A DNA stretch of 64,000 nucleotides from Advenella sp. S44 (GTDB lineage: Bacteria > Pseudomonadota > Gammaproteobacteria > Burkholderiales > Burkholderiaceae_B): assembly GCF_002810445.1 (NCBI RefSeq), contig NZ_NEXS01000003.1, positions 248,001 to 312,000 of the forward strand. Reading direction: 5' to 3'. The stretch's first letter is position 1. Each line of letters starts with the position of its first letter. The position numbers and the translations under genes are program-made. The notes beneath the pieces were generated by a model. The model was not told where the DNA came from. It did no database searches and saw nothing but the letters and a program-made list of their open reading frames with translations. Below are positions 53,972 through 62,663 of this stretch, in pieces.

Positions 53972-55288
53972 ATGGCAGAAAATTACGCCGGGACACCAAT
54001 AGGTCCCTGGGCAAACTCCACTGCAATGCCCGAGGCAGGCAAGTTGCGGCCTGATGACTATGTCATCAGCGGTTCCAATACCCTGGTTGCCGCAGCCAAT
54101 CCGCTGCTGGTGCTGATTCCCCAGATTCGCAACACGCGTTCGCATCCTTCGCCTGCCCAGTTGCGTGAGCATCTGGTGGATGAAGTGCGTCAGTTTGAAT
54201 TGCGTGCGCAGCATGCGGGCATACGCAATGAGACGATTCTGGGTGCGCGTTATTGCCTATGCACCGCGCTGGATGAAGCGGCAGCGTTGACCCCCTGGGG
54301 CGGCGGCGGGATGTGGTCGGCCAACAGCCTGCTGGTGACATTCCATAACGAGACCTGGGGGGGCGAAAAATTCTTCCAGTTGCTGGCCAAGCTGTCGCAG
54401 AACCCCGCACAGCATATCGATTTGCTGGAACTGCTTTACTACTGTCTGGTGCTCGGTTTCGAAGGTCGTTACCGCGTCGTGGACAATGGTCGCTCGCAGC
54501 TGGAGACACTGCGCCAGCGCCTGTTGCTGATATTGCGCAATGCCCGTGGCCAATACGCCGCCGCATTGTCGCCGCACTGGCAGGATGCGCCAATTCTGAA
54601 CAAGGTAAGACGTCTGCCGATTCCGTTGTGGGTGTTTGCGGTTCTGGCTGTGGCCTTGGGTTTTGTGTCTTTTCTGGGTTTGCAATGGAGCCTGGGAGAC
54701 CGCTCGGACAAGCTGTTTGCTGATGTGATCAAAATCAAGCCGCCTACGGTGCAGATCAGTGCGCCGAAACAGGAAAAACGCGAGCCAGTCAAGACCAACC
54801 GGATTGCGCCGTTTCTTGCGCCTGAAATTCGCGAGAATTTGCTGACGGTGCGCGACGAAGCCGATCGCAGTGTGATCGTGCTGCGCGGCGATGGGCTGTT
54901 TGAATCGGGCGCTGATGGCATCAGCTCGCAATATCTGCCGGTGCTCTCCCGTGTGGCCGATGCGCTCAATGCTGTGCAGGGCAATATCCTGGTGACCGGA
55001 TACAGCGACAACGTACCTATTAAGACTATTAAATACCCATCTAACTGGGAGCTGTCCCAGGCCCGGGCTGATGCAGTCAAAAAACTGCTGGATGAACGCT
55101 TGGCTGATAAATTGCGGGTGCGTGCAGAGGGTCGCGGCGAAGCCGATCCCGTGGCGCCCAATGATACCGCAGAAAACCGGGCGCGCAATCGGCGCGTGGA
55201 GATTACCTTGCTTGTTTCACCTGTTGCCCCGGGCGCGTCTGCCCCTGCCGATCCGTCGGCCATGCCTGAGCGGGGGGCAAACCGATGA
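53972..55288 (+). CDS. tssL: T6SS inner-membrane protein TssL with OmpA domain
   Basis: 438 residues. N-terminal DotU-type cytoplasmic domain (about 40-205: LRAQHAGIRNETILGARYCLCTALDEAAALTPWG, FHNETWGGEKFFQLL), one membrane helix at about 213-236 (PLWVFAVLAVALGFVSFLGL), and a C-terminal OmpA/MotB peptidoglycan-binding domain (about 290-425: NILVTGYSDNVPIKTIKYPSNWELS, RAEGRGEADP, RARNRRVEI). This is the long form in which TssL and a TagL-type domain are one protein. The stop overlaps the tssM start by 4 bases. Confidence 0.95.
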   Translation: MAENYAGTPIGPWANSTAMPEAGKLRPDDYVISGSNTLVAAANPLLVLIPQIRNTRSHPSPAQLREHLVDEVRQFELRAQHAGIRNETILGARYCLCTALDEAAALTPWGGGGMWSANSLLVTFHNETWGGEKFFQLLAKLSQNPAQHIDLLELLYYCLVLGFEGRYRVVDNGRSQLETLRQRLLLILRNARGQYAAALSPHWQDAPILNKVRRLPIPLWVFAVLAVALGFVSFLGLQWSLGDRSDKLFADVIKIKPPTVQISAPKQEKREPVKTNRIAPFLAPEIRENLLTVRDEADRSVIVLRGDGLFESGADGISSQYLPVLSRVADALNAVQGNILVTGYSDNVPIKTIKYPSNWELSQARADAVKKLLDERLADKLRVRAEGRGEADPVAPNDTAENRARNRRVEITLLVSPVAPGASAPADPSAMPERGANR

Positions 55289-58200
55289 TCAGTCGCTTTT
55301 TCAGTTTTCTTTTCAGTCGCGGCCTGTGGGTTTTTCTGGGCCTGCTGGTCATCTCGTTTTTGATATGGACGATCGGTCCGAGCCTGTCGGTCAATAACTG
55401 GTACTTGCTGGATTCGCCCAAAGTGCGTCTTTGGGTCATCGGCACCATTTGGGGCATCTGGCTGCTGCGCATTATCTGGCGCAAGTGGCGAGAAGGGCGG
55501 CTCAATGCACAATTGCTGGGTCAGTTGCGCAAGCCCCGTCCCGAAGCGGAACTCAAGGCAATGCCCGAAGCCGAGCGGGCAGAGATCAAGGTCCTGTCCG
55601 AGCGGTTTGATGAAGCCATTACACTGCTGCGCAACTCGCGTTTTGAAGCCGGCCAGAGCAAGTCGCCGCTGGCGCGCTTTTCCAAGCAATATCTGTATCA
55701 GTTGCCATGGTATGTTTTTATCGGCGCACCGGGCTCTGGCAAAACCACTGCACTGGTCAATTCGGGTCTTAATTTCCCGCTGGCTGATCGTTTCGGCAAG
55801 GTTGCCCTCAAGGGCATTGGCGGTACCCGCAATTGTGACTGGTGGTTCACCGACGAGGCGGTGTTGCTGGATACGGCAGGCCGCTATACCACGCATGAAA
55901 GTGATCCGACGGGCGACGAACAGGAGTGGAAAGGGTTTCTGAACCTGCTGACCAAGTATCGCGGCCGCCAGCCGATCAACGGCGTGATGCTCACGGTGAG
56001 CGTGGCCGACCTGCTTAGCGCGACCGATACCGAACGCGTGGCGCATGCCGCTGTGCTGCGTCGCCGCCTGCAGGAGTTGCGCGAAGAACTGGGCATTCAG
56101 TTCCCGGTATACGTGCTGGTGACCAAAACCGATTTGCTTTCCGGATTTGAATCCTATTTTGCGACCTTCAGCCGTCAGGAACTGGACCAGGTCTGGGGTT
56201 TTACGATTCCGTATGAACAGGCGCAAAAGCCCGATTTCAAACTGATGGACGCTTACGACGCCGAATATGAGCTGCTGCAAAAACGGCTCTACGAAGCGTT
56301 GCCCGATGTGCTGGCTGCAGAGCCGGATGAAACACGACGGGCCCTGGCGTATTTGCTGCCGCAGCAGTTCGCCGGCCTGCGCCAGGTATTGGGACATTTT
56401 CTGAGCGATGTTTTTTCCAGTTCCAAGTTTGAATCGGTGGTTATTCCTCGGGGTATTTATTTCACTAGTGGTACGCAGGGCGGGCAGACGTTTGATCGGG
56501 TCACCGGCCAGCTCAGGAAATATCTGAAAATCGAAGGCATCCGCGACCAGGGACCGGGTATACCGCTGGAGGCGGGCAAGAGCTATTTCCTGCATAACCT
56601 GCTCAAGGACGTCGTTTTCCCCGAGTCCATGCTGGCCGGCCTGAACCTCAAATGGGAACGTCGCTATCGTACGATCCAGTGGGGCGGCTATGTGCTGCTG
56701 ACCGCCATTCTTGCCATTTGCCTGCTGGGGTGGCTAAACAGCTATCGGAACAATCGCAACTATCTGGATTACGTTACCGATAAACTGCCAGAGTTTAACC
56801 AACTGAGCCGCGACATTAAGATTACCGAGTCGGGCGACGTGCTGGGTCTGGTGCCGTTCATGAATGCGACGACAGACCTGCCCAATGGCGAGGATTTCCC
56901 GGTTGAGAGTCCGCCGGTGTGGAATACTTTCGGACTTTACCAGGGCAGCAAACTGGCCGCTGCGGCCAATAGTATTTACGATGAGACAATCAAGCAGGTA
57001 TTGCTGCCGCAAGTGTCGCGCCGCATTGAAAATGCGCTGGAGAACGCGCCGCCCGACGATCTTGAGTATTCATACGAGGCTTTGCGCGCCTATCTCATGA
57101 TGTACGATGCTGAGCATTATGATCCGTCTTTCCTGCAGTCGTGGGTGCTGTCGGACATGCAGAAAATTCTGCCGGCCGGGTACACCACGCAGGATTATGA
57201 TCAGCTCAAATTTCATATCAATCGCCTGTTCAACAATGGCGTGATGTCCTCGCCATTTCCGCGTAATGACGCGCTGATCGAACGGGTGCGCGCCAATCTG
57301 GATCGCCATGCCTTGGCCCAGCGGGTGTACAGCCGCATGCTGCGCCTGCTGTCCGGGCAGAACCTGACGCAAAGCACGTTTATTACACTGGGCGGGGCCG
57401 AGGCGTCTGCGGTTTTTTTTCGCAAAAGCGGCAAGCCGTTGAACGAAGGGATTCCGGGGCTGTACACCTATAACGGCTATTGGAATGTCTTCAGCAAGAA
57501 CGTCGAAAATGTGGCGACGCAATTGCGCGAGGACGATACCTGGGTGCTGCAGGTCAAGGCAGGCAGCTTTGCCGATGGTAGCAATCGCAAGCTCTTTGAA
57601 GATGTAAAAAAAAGATACTTTGACGACTACGTGCGGTACTGGGACAACTATCTGGCAGATGTCTCGGTGCGCGAGCCGCAAACCATGCTGCAAAGCATAG
57701 AAATTGCCCGCAGCCTGTCTTCCGCCAATTCGCCCCTGGTCAAATTTGTCAAAGGCGTTGCTTTGGAGACCACGTTGCTGCGCGAAGACGAAGAAAACCA
57801 GCGTTCGCTGATTGACCGGGCGCGCGAGCGCGTGACTGGCTCGACCCAGTCGCTGGAGTCCATGTTCGGCGCAACCGGCATAGACAATCCGATACGCCGC
57901 GATGCGACTGACCAGAAACTGGAAAAAACCGTTGATAACCATTTTGTACAGTATCGCGAACTGGCACGCAGCGCCGGCCAGGGTGTCCCCCCGCCGATTG
58001 AGGGCACGACCGGGCTGCTCAACGAGTTGTATACCTATCTGACCGCTGCCGATACGGCCTTGCGCAGTCAGAGTCCACTGCCGCCGGCCGATGTGTTGAC
58101 CAAGCTGCAGGCCGAAGCCGGGCGGGTGCCCGAGGCGGTGGGTGGCGTGTTGACGGATCTGTCTGTCACGGCATCGCGGCAGGTGGCTGCGGTTCGCCAG

Positions 58201-58896
58201 GAAAAAGTGGGAGAGGACGTCAATGCGGTGCTTGGCAATTTTTGCCGCAGGTCCATTGCCGGCCGCTATCCTTTCGGCAATTCGTCCAAGGACGTGGCGC
58301 CCAATGACTTTGCGCGTTTCTTTGGACCGCAACAGATGATGGACCAGTTTTTTCGTGACAACCTGGCCAACCTGGTGGACATGAGTGGCGGCAAATGGCG
58401 CTTCAAGCCTGGCATTGATGGCAACAAGGGTGGTGTTGCCGGTTTTTTGGACTCCTTTGAAAAAGCGGCGGTGATCCGCGATGTGTATTTTGCTGCCGGT
58501 AAAATGGAGCCGTCCTTCAAGGTCGCGGTGCGGCCCGTTGATATGGACCCGGAAATTACCCAAATGGTGATGGAAGTGGACGGCCAGACGCTCACATACG
58601 CGCACGGCCCGCAGGTAGGAACGACACTGGAATGGCCGGGCAAGCAGGGCAGTAACCAGGTCAGCATCAGCCTGCAGCCGCAAGTCGGAACGTCGGGTAT
58701 TTCTGCCTCGGGCCCGTGGGCACTGAATCGCCTGCTCGATCGAGCCAGTCAGCGCCAGGGGCGCTCACCGGAAGTGACGCTCGCCACTTTCAATATTGGC
58801 GGTCGCCGGGTGACGCTGGAGTTCACTGCCTATTCAGCCAAGAGTCCATTTCGTCTGAGCGATATGCGCAGTTTCAGATGTCCGGGGAAGGGTTAG
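55285..58896 (+). CDS. tssM: T6SS inner-membrane protein TssM (IcmF)
   Basis: 1203 residues, the usual size. Two N-terminal membrane helices (about 10-30 and 45-65) precede a cytoplasmic GTPase-like domain with an intact Walker A (GAPGSGKTTALVNSGL, about 145-155); a third helix lies near 463-485. The remaining periplasmic part has the IcmF and DUF1215 patterns (GVSPFPRNDALIERV-like region, and a C-terminal domain ending near 1200). TssM bridges the two membranes with TssJ and TssL. Confidence 0.95.
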   Translation: MISRFFSFLFSRGLWVFLGLLVISFLIWTIGPSLSVNNWYLLDSPKVRLWVIGTIWGIWLLRIIWRKWREGRLNAQLLGQLRKPRPEAELKAMPEAERAEIKVLSERFDEAITLLRNSRFEAGQSKSPLARFSKQYLYQLPWYVFIGAPGSGKTTALVNSGLNFPLADRFGKVALKGIGGTRNCDWWFTDEAVLLDTAGRYTTHESDPTGDEQEWKGFLNLLTKYRGRQPINGVMLTVSVADLLSATDTERVAHAAVLRRRLQELREELGIQFPVYVLVTKTDLLSGFESYFATFSRQELDQVWGFTIPYEQAQKPDFKLMDAYDAEYELLQKRLYEALPDVLAAEPDETRRALAYLLPQQFAGLRQVLGHFLSDVFSSSKFESVVIPRGIYFTSGTQGGQTFDRVTGQLRKYLKIEGIRDQGPGIPLEAGKSYFLHNLLKDVVFPESMLAGLNLKWERRYRTIQWGGYVLLTAILAICLLGWLNSYRNNRNYLDYVTDKLPEFNQLSRDIKITESGDVLGLVPFMNATTDLPNGEDFPVESPPVWNTFGLYQGSKLAAAANSIYDETIKQVLLPQVSRRIENALENAPPDDLEYSYEALRAYLMMYDAEHYDPSFLQSWVLSDMQKILPAGYTTQDYDQLKFHINRLFNNGVMSSPFPRNDALIERVRANLDRHALAQRVYSRMLRLLSGQNLTQSTFITLGGAEASAVFFRKSGKPLNEGIPGLYTYNGYWNVFSKNVENVATQLREDDTWVLQVKAGSFADGSNRKLFEDVKKRYFDDYVRYWDNYLADVSVREPQTMLQSIEIARSLSSANSPLVKFVKGVALETTLLREDEENQRSLIDRARERVTGSTQSLESMFGATGIDNPIRRDATDQKLEKTVDNHFVQYRELARSAGQGVPPPIEGTTGLLNELYTYLTAADTALRSQSPLPPADVLTKLQAEAGRVPEAVGGVLTDLSVTASRQVAAVRQEKVGEDVNAVLGNFCRRSIAGRYPFGNSSKDVAPNDFARFFGPQQMMDQFFRDNLANLVDMSGGKWRFKPGIDGNKGGVAGFLDSFEKAAVIRDVYFAAGKMEPSFKVAVRPVDMDPEITQMVMEVDGQTLTYAHGPQVGTTLEWPGKQGSNQVSISLQPQVGTSGISASGPWALNRLLDRASQRQGRSPEVTLATFNIGGRRVTLEFTAYSAKSPFRLSDMRSFRCPGKG

Positions 58897-58898
58897 AT

Positions 58899-59642
58899 AT
58901 GGACGGGATCAGTATTGACCAACTATCAGACTCGCTGGGCTGGTATGGAAAAATGCCTTCCAGCGGGGATTTTGTGCATCGACGGCTCGACCAGAACATT
59001 ATTGGCTGGTGGCACCGCTGGCTCAGTTCCGGACTGGTCGCCATGCACCAATCGGTACTGCTGACGGCCGAGCAGGAATATCTGAGCGCGCCTATCTGGA
59101 ATTTCCTGATCCCGGCCTCGCTGGGATGCGATATGGTGCAAATGGGCTGTCTGGCGCCAAGTCGCGACCGGGTAGGGCGCGCCTATCCATTGTTGGCTGT
59201 GCTATATGTGCCGGCGGCGCAATATCAGGCACAACAAGTCTCGGGATCGGGACGGTTTTATGAACACCTTGGACGCAGCTTGCTGGCGGCGGTCGGGCAT
59301 GGATGCTCGGCGGCACAGTTCGAGCAAAATATCCAGGGCGCTCGCGGCACGTTGACGCAAATGCTGACCCGGGCCTCGACACAGGTAGTTGAAGATGACG
59401 GCAGTAGCGATATACTGGATATTCTGAACGGCGGACATGAGACCCCGCCCATCGAGAAACTGGATCAGGATGATTCGCGCTGGCCGGAACTGGCGCTGTG
59501 CTTTAACAGTGATGCACACAACAGTTACTGGTGGACCAATCAGGCCAACGGCGCCGCGCAAAAATCGCTGGTGCACGGCGGGGCGCTGAATATTACCCTG
59601 TTCAATTCGCTGTTTATTACGCACACGAATTTCAGGTTGTAG
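58899..59642 (+). CDS. tagF: T6SS-associated protein TagF
   Basis: 247 residues from the ATG at 58899, preceded by GGGGAAGGG; the frame is open well upstream inside tssM, and an ATG at 58878 is also possible. TagF signature: LGWYGKMPSSGDFVHRRLDQNIIGWWHRWLSSGL, with further NFLIPASLGCDMVQMGCLAPSRDRVGRAYPL. TagF represses T6SS assembly post-translationally in the systems where it has been studied. It follows tssM by 2 bases. Confidence 0.9.
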   Translation: MDGISIDQLSDSLGWYGKMPSSGDFVHRRLDQNIIGWWHRWLSSGLVAMHQSVLLTAEQEYLSAPIWNFLIPASLGCDMVQMGCLAPSRDRVGRAYPLLAVLYVPAAQYQAQQVSGSGRFYEHLGRSLLAAVGHGCSAAQFEQNIQGARGTLTQMLTRASTQVVEDDGSSDILDILNGGHETPPIEKLDQDDSRWPELALCFNSDAHNSYWWTNQANGAAQKSLVHGGALNITLFNSLFITHTNFRL

Positions 59643-59691
59643 TTATTTACCCATTAATGCATTTGACCAGCCTGGCATAGGAAACAACATT

Positions 59692-62622
59692 ATGGCGATC
59701 TCAATACAGGACCTTATACGTAACGCTGATCCTTCATGGCAGTCGCTGGATAAGACTCCATTGGGAACAGGATCCGCATCCCAGGGTCAGTTGGAAGATC
59801 TGGTGCTCGATTTGCTGCCGCAACTGAAGGCGCTGCATGCGCAGCAGCGTGTTTACGCAGTCTGGTCGCCACAAACTGTGTTCCTGGATCCGGTCGGACG
59901 TGCCAAGTTGCTTCCCGGCGCGGGCCAGCCTTTTGTCAAGCAGGGTGCCCAAGCCATAGCAGGTTGCGAATCTTTTGCCGCCATCGAATTGCAGACCGAC
60001 GATCCGGCCTGGCGTATCGGCCCCTGGACCGATGTGTACGGCCTGGGGTCGCTGCTGCGGGCTCTGATTTGTTCAGAGGCACCGCAAAGCCCGGTACGCC
60101 GTTTTGTCAAGGATACCCAAGAGCCGCTGGTCGCATCTGCGCCAGCGGGGTACTCACGCCAGTTTCTGCGCACCGTCGACCTGAGTACCGTGCTGCAATC
60201 ATCGTTGCGGCTGCAGTCGGTCGATGAGCTGTCGGCCATGATGGGCTTGTCGGCAGCCAGCCCGGGTTCGCCGGCGCATCCATCGGCTGTACCAGGGGCC
60301 GTCGCAGGCGGGCTGGCAGCGCAGGCAATTCTGAGTCCAGCCGCGGGTCATACGGCATCCAATGCGGCGGCAGACGAGGCACCGGCAACCGGCCAGGCAA
60401 CGGCGCAGCCGGCGACACAGACACCCCAGGCGCACGACGCTGCGCAGGGGCAAGCAGGTCTGGCCGACGCGGCCGGGACAGAACAGGGCCGGCAGGAGCA
60501 GGCCAGACAAGAACAAGCGAAGCAGGAACAGACTGTACAGGAACAAGCCAGCGGCGAGCAATTGCGGCAAGAGCAGATACGACAAGAACAGGCCAGGCAG
60601 GCACAAGCTAGTCAGGAAAAAGCTAGCCAGGAAAAAGCCAGGCAAGAACAGGCCCAACATGAGCAGATTGACCAAGAACAAGCCAGACAGGAACAACTTG
60701 AGCAGGAACAGGCCAGACAGGAACAGGCCAGCGAAGAACAAAAGCGGCAGGAACTGATCCGGGCTGAAGCGGCAAAAGAGGCACAGGCCAGTGCCGAAAA
60801 ATCGCCAACACCGTCCATGACAACCAAGTCGCATGATGAGGTCGCCGCCGCCAGCGACGCGCAATACCGCGAAGCGCCGCTCTCCGAGTCGTCACCGGAT
60901 GAGCAGGACCAGGCCGGACCAGAAGATGACAGCCCTACCCAAGCCGCTACAGAACCGGCCAAGAGCGAATCGCGTTTGCAGGCCGGCTCAGCCGGTGGTG
61001 GAGGTCGTGGTGGTGCGGGTGCTGATGATAGCGCCGGCGATCCCCCGCCGCCAGGCGGGGAAAGAAAAAAGGCGCCGGTCCTGCTGGTCGCGGTTGTACT
61101 GGCCGCCATCGCAGCAGGCGCGTATTTTGGGTTTGGCGGACAAGTGCCGAGCGATAGTGCCCCGGAAACGGCAGCGACAGATCGCTCAGCGCCTTCAGCG
61201 ACGCCAAGCGATTCGAGCTCATCGCCGGCAGCGGGTCAGTCCGGCGAGTCTTCCACTGATACGCAGACGTCTACTGCAACAACAGCCGAAAATGCTACGA
61301 CACCGGAATCAGAGTCGGCAACAGCCGGTTCAAGCGCCGCTGCAGATAGCGCTGCTTCAAACGATACTGGTAATCCGGAAAGCGCGGCCACCTCTGATGC
61401 GGCCGCGCAAATTTCTTCGACCGCAGCGACACCGGAAACTGCGGCCCCGTCTGATTCTGCCGAACAGATTTCTTCAACTTCCGCTACACCGTCAGCTGCG
61501 ACTTCCGCTGCGGACCAGGGCGCAGGCAGTGGGGCGGCAACGTCAGACTCGACACCTGCTGCGCCGGCAACAGAACCTGCAGTGACTGAGTCGGCTGCAG
61601 GTCCGGACAGTGCTGCATCAGTTGCAACTACGGAAGGCAGCGCATCATCATCAACGGATACCAGCTCGATGTCCACGGGGCAGGCGGGCGATCCGGCAAG
61701 CTCCGGTGATACCGCTGCGTCTGGCGACTCGGCCAGTGAGTCTGGCAACCCGCAAGTGACTGCCGACCAGGCGCGCCGCGAGCAAGAGGCCAGGCGCATC
61801 GAAGAGGCGGCCAAAGCGGAAGAGGCGCGATTGGCCGCTGAGAGCCAGGCTTCGCCTTTGACATCGTCTTCCTCCCCTGACACGGGTTCTGGTGCGCCGG
61901 CGACCGATACTACGACATCGACCACACCATCGGCATCGCCCACATCAGAAGCTACATCAGAGGCCGCATCGGCACCGACCGCGTCATCGGAGCCGGCCAG
62001 CACGACAGCGCAGGAAACCGGCACGGCGGATGCGGGTGACACAGGCGCAGCCACCGACTCACAAACGTCTGCTGCCACGGAGTCGTCTGCCGCGCCGGTC
62101 ACAGGCAATACCAACGGTGCGACGGCACCGGCAGGGCAGGCGGGCGCGAGTGCAGCAACTGCGGCTGCCGCTGCTGCCTCGGGCGGTCCGGCGGCTGCGG
62201 CGACCAATACCGCACCCGCCTCAGCCGCGAATGAGTCCGCTGAGATGAAAGCGGCAGATGCCGCTCGCGAAGAAGATCAGAACCAGCTTGCCCAGGAAAA
62301 GGCAGCGCTGGAAAAGGCGCGTCAGGAAGATGCACGCCTGAAGAAGGAGCGTGAACGCCGCCGAGCTGCCCAGGCGCGCGCCGAGCGCAACGCAGGCGCT
62401 ACGAGCAATGCATCAAAAGGCACAGTTTCATTTGTGATCCGGCCGTGGGGTAATGTATTCATCAACGGACGTTCGCGTGGTGCCAGTCCGCCATTTCGCA
62501 GTCTGCGGCTGGATCCGGGCACCTATAATGTCATGATTACAAACGGAGATTTGCCGCGCTATGTTCGGGTGATTACCGTCAAGGCCGGTGAAAATATCAC
62601 AGTTGTACATCAATTCCAGTAA
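59692..62622 (+). CDS. T6SS-linked pseudokinase with Gln-rich repeats, TM and PEGA domain
   Basis: 976 residues. The first 190 residues resemble the C-lobe of a Ser/Thr kinase (VYAVWSPQTVFLD, WRIGPWTDVYGLGSLLRALIC), but the HRD, DFG and APE motifs are not preserved and there is no N-lobe with a glycine loop, so it should not phosphorylate. Residues about 264-350 are a Gln/Glu/Ala/Arg heptad-like repeat (RQEQAR, KQEQ), probably coiled coil. A membrane helix spans about 461-483, followed by about 400 residues of Ser/Thr/Ala-rich sequence and a short charged coil. The C-terminal 65 residues form a PEGA-type domain (GTVSFVIRPWGNVFINGRS). It may be a regulator or a scaffold of the secretion system; it takes the place where PpkA kinases are found. 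Confidence 0.8.
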   Translation: MAISIQDLIRNADPSWQSLDKTPLGTGSASQGQLEDLVLDLLPQLKALHAQQRVYAVWSPQTVFLDPVGRAKLLPGAGQPFVKQGAQAIAGCESFAAIELQTDDPAWRIGPWTDVYGLGSLLRALICSEAPQSPVRRFVKDTQEPLVASAPAGYSRQFLRTVDLSTVLQSSLRLQSVDELSAMMGLSAASPGSPAHPSAVPGAVAGGLAAQAILSPAAGHTASNAAADEAPATGQATAQPATQTPQAHDAAQGQAGLADAAGTEQGRQEQARQEQAKQEQTVQEQASGEQLRQEQIRQEQARQAQASQEKASQEKARQEQAQHEQIDQEQARQEQLEQEQARQEQASEEQKRQELIRAEAAKEAQASAEKSPTPSMTTKSHDEVAAASDAQYREAPLSESSPDEQDQAGPEDDSPTQAATEPAKSESRLQAGSAGGGGRGGAGADDSAGDPPPPGGERKKAPVLLVAVVLAAIAAGAYFGFGGQVPSDSAPETAATDRSAPSATPSDSSSSPAAGQSGESSTDTQTSTATTAENATTPESESATAGSSAAADSAASNDTGNPESAATSDAAAQISSTAATPETAAPSDSAEQISSTSATPSAATSAADQGAGSGAATSDSTPAAPATEPAVTESAAGPDSAASVATTEGSASSSTDTSSMSTGQAGDPASSGDTAASGDSASESGNPQVTADQARREQEARRIEEAAKAEEARLAAESQASPLTSSSSPDTGSGAPATDTTTSTTPSASPTSEATSEAASAPTASSEPASTTAQETGTADAGDTGAATDSQTSAATESSAAPVTGNTNGATAPAGQAGASAATAAAAAASGGPAAAATNTAPASAANESAEMKAADAAREEDQNQLAQEKAALEKARQEDARLKKERERRRAAQARAERNAGATSNASKGTVSFVIRPWGNVFINGRSRGASPPFRSLRLDPGTYNVMITNGDLPRYVRVITVKAGENITVVHQFQ
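60480..60745 (+). repeat. Gln-rich repeat array in the pseudokinase gene
   Basis: Units of 15-21 bases such as CAGGAACAGGCCAGACAG recur more than ten times with drift, encoding R/K-Q-E-Q-A repeats. Such arrays change length by slipped-strand pairing, so copy number may vary between strains. Confidence 0.75.
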
Positions 62623-62663
62623 CATGCGGGGTAAGATCAATCACTAATACGGATGTGGACGGG

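Noticed and set aside
54469-56595. 708-codon minus-strand frame opposite tssL/tssM
   Set aside because: The plus strand encodes clear TssL and TssM domains with overlapping start and stop; the antisense frame is composition-driven, rich in Gln/His/Arg, and has no recognisable domain.
57070-58683. 537-codon minus-strand frame opposite tssM
   Set aside because: Same reason as above: the conserved TssM periplasmic region is on the plus strand.
61236-62207. 323-codon minus-strand Ala/Val-rich frame
   Set aside because: It is antisense to the Ser/Thr/Ala-rich linker of the pseudokinase protein; low-complexity codons are open in several frames.
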